NCBI GenBank assembly: GCA_021776175.1
Contig: JAJFGJ010000008.1
Location: forward strand, 1-64,000
Length of the DNA: 64,000 nucleotides
Source: Kiloniellaceae bacterium
Lineage (GTDB): Bacteria > Pseudomonadota > Alphaproteobacteria > Kiloniellales > J153
Direction of reading: 5' to 3'
The notes beneath the pieces were generated by a model. That model had not been told where the DNA came from, searched no databases, and saw nothing but the letters and a program-made list of their open reading frames with translations. Shown one piece after another: positions 61,615 to 64,000 of the stretch (positions are counted from its first letter, which is position 1; every line of letters begins with the position of its first letter). A program made the translations under genes and the position numbers.

Positions 61615-63833
61615 GCGACGATACCGTGAGCAAAGTCATCCCTCCCAACGTCATCGCCCAACACGGCCTTTCGGGCGAGGAGTACGAGCGCATCCTGGAG
61701 ATCATGGGACGGGCGCCGAACCTCCTGGAGCTTGGCATCTTTTCGGTCATGTGGTCGGAGCATTGCTCCTATAAATCCTCGAAGGTGTGGCTCAAGACCC
61801 TGCCGACCGCGGCGCCATGGGTGATTCACGGCCCCGGCGAGAATGCCGGCGTGATCGACATCGGCGAGGGACTGGCGGCCATCTTCAAGATGGAAAGCCA
61901 CAACCATCCCAGTTTCATCGAACCCTATCAGGGCGCCGCGACCGGGGTCGGAGGTATCCTGCGCGATGTCTTCACCATGGGCGCGCGCCCGGTCGCCAAC
62001 TTGAACGCCCTGCGCTTCGGCGACCCCGAACATCCCAAGACCCGGCACCTGGTGGCAGGCGTGGTCGAAGGCATCGGCGGCTACGGCAACTGCATCGGCG
62101 TGCCCACGGTCGGCGGCGAGGTCAATTTCGATCCCGGTTACAACGGCAACATCCTGGTCAACGCCATGACCGTCGGCATCGCGCCCCAGGACCGGATCTT
62201 CACCTCCCAGGCCAGCGGCATCGGCAATCCGGTCGTCTATACCGGCTCCAAGACCGGTCGCGACGGCATCCATGGGGCGACCATGGCCTCGGCCGAATTC
62301 GGCGAGGGCGCGGAGGAAAAGCGCCCCACGGTACAGGTCGGCGATCCCTTCACCGAGAAGCTTTTGGTCGAGGCTTGCCTGGAACTCATGGCGACCGACG
62401 CCATCGTCGCCATACAAGACATGGGCGCGGCGGGCCTGACCTCTTCGTCCTTCGAGATGGCGTCCCAGGGCGGTCTCGGGGTCGATCTCGATCTCGACCG
62501 CGTGCCGTGCCGCGAGGACGGCATGACCCCCTACGAGATGATGCTGTCGGAAAGCCAGGAGCGCATGCTCATGGTCCTCAAGCCGGAACGCGAGGAACTG
62601 GCGCGGCGCATCTTCGAGAAATGGGACCTGGATTTCGCGGTCATCGGCCATCTGACCGACAGCGGCCGTATGGTCTTGAAAATGCACGGCGAGATCGTCG
62701 GCGACCTGCCGATCGATCCCCTGGCCCAGGCGGCACCGGAATACCGGCGGCCCTACGTGAATACCCCACAGGCCCCGTCCCTGGCGCCCAGCGAGGTCCC
62801 AGCGCCGGCCGACACCGGAGCGGCGCTGCTGCGGTTGCTGGCCTGTCCCGATCTGTGTTCCCGGCGCTGGATATGGGAACAGTACGACCACATGGTCATG
62901 GCCGACACGGCGGCGCGGCCCGGCGGCGACGCGGCGGTGGTGCGCATCCACGGCACTAATCGCGGCCTGGCGATCACCACCGACTGCACCCCGCGTTATT
63001 GCCAAGCCGCGCCTCATGACGGCGGTATGCAAGCGGTGGCCGAGGCCTGGCGCAACCTGACCGCGACCGGCGCGCGGCCCCTGGCGGTGACCGACAATTT
63101 GAACTTCGGCAATCCGGAGCGGCCCAAGGTCATGGGGCAATTCGTCGGCTGCGTTCAAGGCATCGGCGAAGCCTGCCGAGCGCTGGACTTCCCGGTCGTC
63201 TCGGGCAACGTGTCGCTTTACAACGAAACCAACGGCAAGGCGATCCCGCCGACCCCCACCATCGGCGCCGTCGGACTGATCGAGGATCTGGCGCGCACCG
63301 CGACCGTCGCGTTCCAGGCCGAGGGCGAGGATATCGTCTTGATCGGCGCCGGCGAGGGACACCTGGGCGCCTCTCTCTATCTGCGTGAGATCGAGGGCCG
63401 GCGCGAGGGCGCGCCGCCGCGCGTCGATCTGGCGGCAGAGCGCCGCAACGGCGATTTCGTGCGTGGGCTCATAGAAAACGGCCAGGTCACCGCCTGCCAC
63501 GATCTCTCGGACGGCGGCCTGGCCGTCGCCCTGGCCGAAATGGCCCTGGCCGGGTCGCTGGGCGCTGTTTTGTCCTTACCGGACGATGGCGGATTACCCC
63601 CGCTTCATGCATGGTTGTTCGGTGAAGATCAGGCGCGCTATCTTGTTACCGTGCCGGCGGCCGGCCCGGTGCTGAAGGCCGCGCGCGGCGCCGGGGTGCC
63701 GGCGGCCAAGGTCGGGACCACCGGCGGTGAAACGTTGACGCTGCCGGGTGGAGCGCCCATATCCTTGGACGAGCTGCGGGCCGCGCACGAGGATTGGCTA
63801 CCGGCCTACATGGGCGATACGGCGGAAAACTGA
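61611..63833 (+). CDS. purL: Phosphoribosylformylglycinamidine synthase subunit PurL
   Basis: The enzyme converts FGAR to FGAM using ATP and ammonia. The 740 residues are the small form that works with PurS and PurQ. Visible motifs: [53 protein letters not shown] and [16 protein letters not shown]. The GTG start at 61611 overlaps the purQ stop; the open frame upstream is not PurL. Confidence 0.95.
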   Translation: MSDDTVSKVIPPNVIAQHGLSGEEYERILEIMGRAPNLLELGIFSVMWSEHCSYKSSKVWLKTLPTAAPWVIHGPGENAGVIDIGEGLAAIFKMESHNHPSFIEPYQGAATGVGGILRDVFTMGARPVANLNALRFGDPEHPKTRHLVAGVVEGIGGYGNCIGVPTVGGEVNFDPGYNGNILVNAMTVGIAPQDRIFTSQASGIGNPVVYTGSKTGRDGIHGATMASAEFGEGAEEKRPTVQVGDPFTEKLLVEACLELMATDAIVAIQDMGAAGLTSSSFEMASQGGLGVDLDLDRVPCREDGMTPYEMMLSESQERMLMVLKPEREELARRIFEKWDLDFAVIGHLTDSGRMVLKMHGEIVGDLPIDPLAQAAPEYRRPYVNTPQAPSLAPSEVPAPADTGAALLRLLACPDLCSRRWIWEQYDHMVMADTAARPGGDAAVVRIHGTNRGLAITTDCTPRYCQAAPHDGGMQAVAEAWRNLTATGARPLAVTDNLNFGNPERPKVMGQFVGCVQGIGEACRALDFPVVSGNVSLYNETNGKAIPPTPTIGAVGLIEDLARTATVAFQAEGEDIVLIGAGEGHLGASLYLREIEGRREGAPPRVDLAAERRNGDFVRGLIENGQVTACHDLSDGGLAVALAEMALAGSLGAVLSLPDDGGLPPLHAWLFGEDQARYLVTVPAAGPVLKAARGAGVPAAKVGTTGGETLTLPGGAPISLDELRAAHEDWLPAYMGDTAEN

Positions 63834-63869
63834 ACCGGCCTTGGCGCCGAAAGAAGGGATCACTTAGGC

Positions 63870-64000
63870 ATGGCGATGTCACCGTCCGAGATCGAGAACT
63901 TGATAAAACAGGGCATCCCGGACGCCCAGGTCAATATCGAGGATCTGCGCGGCGACGGCGATCATTACGCCGCCTATGTGGTATCCAAGGCCTTCGAGGG
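63870..64000 (+). CDS. BolA-like protein (partial, runs off the window)
   Basis: From ATG 63870 the visible 43 residues read MAMSPSEIENLIKQGIPDAQ followed by VNIEDLRGDGDHYAAYVVS, matching the BolA/IbaG fold start. BolA proteins act with monothiol glutaredoxins in Fe-S handling. It lies 36 bp after purL in the same direction; a bolA-like gene followed by grxD is common after purL in alphaproteobacteria. Confidence 0.8.
   Translation, partial: MAMSPSEIENLIKQGIPDAQVNIEDLRGDGDHYAAYVVSKAFE

Noticed and set aside
61422..63500. 692-codon open frame on the minus strand
   Set aside because: Antisense to purL and the end of purQ; no recognisable domain and no operon logic.

Overview
The window reads as chromosomal DNA of an alphaproteobacterium, probably a Rhodospirillales-type free-living or aquatic bacterium. 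The signs are a ChpT-like phosphotransferase, a DUF1476/F1-ATPase zeta subunit beside purC, the purC-purS-purQ-purL order, FixL/FixJ-type signalling, an ArsR-methyltransferase fusion beside metF/metH, and high-G+C coding DNA with frequent ATGA/GTGA overlaps. This placement is inferred from gene content. I saw no rRNA, tRNA, CRISPR array or phage.

Layout. 1-5189 (minus): chemotaxis operon cheA-cheW-cheY-cheB-cheR, with cheR interrupted by an in-frame TAA near the window edge. 5492-8408: Fe(III) ABC permease and binding protein, convergent, with a Fur-box-like site before fbpA and no ATPase gene. 8567-9678: chpT and a DUF3553 protein. 9804-14281: NAD-dependent molybdenum formate dehydrogenase with a fused NuoE/NuoF-type subunit. 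14290-23775 (minus): a 40-residue membrane peptide, a WD40-cytochrome c fusion, and a periplasmic formate dehydrogenase locus (DUF3305, DUF3306, TorD-type chaperone, Tat peptide, alpha, beta, lipoprotein, gamma). 23931-25705: an FNR/FixK-type site and two tandem diheme cytochromes c. 26050-28754: sulfate activation (cysD, cysNC). 28823-29857: ChaN-like lipoprotein. 30183-37814: Mrp/Mnh-type cation/proton antiporter operon, interrupted by a 269-bp MITE-like element whose inverted second copy lies at 39088-39356. 37802-41686: CinA-like protein, lipoprotein, sfsA, map, radC. 42106-45363: FixL-like hybrid kinase, FixJ-like regulator, hexanucleotide tandem repeat and a lone receiver, bracketed by a second radC (45662-46438). 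46454-51890 (minus): an ArsR-methyltransferase regulator, metF and metH behind a perfect 20-bp palindrome on its promoter. 52156-54530: arginine-deiminase-like hydrolase and purB. 54531-57695: an A+T-rich island with one unrecognised 612-residue membrane/coiled-coil protein and a possible 36-residue secreted peptide. 57696-64000: zeta subunit, NRDE protein, purC, purS, purQ, purL and the start of a BolA-like gene.

How it fits together. Formate is a central theme: a cytoplasmic NAD-linked enzyme and a periplasmic quinone- or cytochrome-linked enzyme sit back to back, with cytochromes c and an FNR/FixK-type site between the second operon and the diheme pair. This suggests use of formate as electron donor under low oxygen. 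The methionine block looks like a self-contained regulon controlled by its own first gene product. The features most worth following up are the structured MITE pair, the palindrome at the ArsR-methyltransferase promoter, the sensory cassette between two radC paralogues with its TTGCAC repeat, the WD40-cytochrome c fusion beside formate dehydrogenase, and the A+T-rich island gene. Function statements are homology calls from reading the translated sequence; no database search was run.
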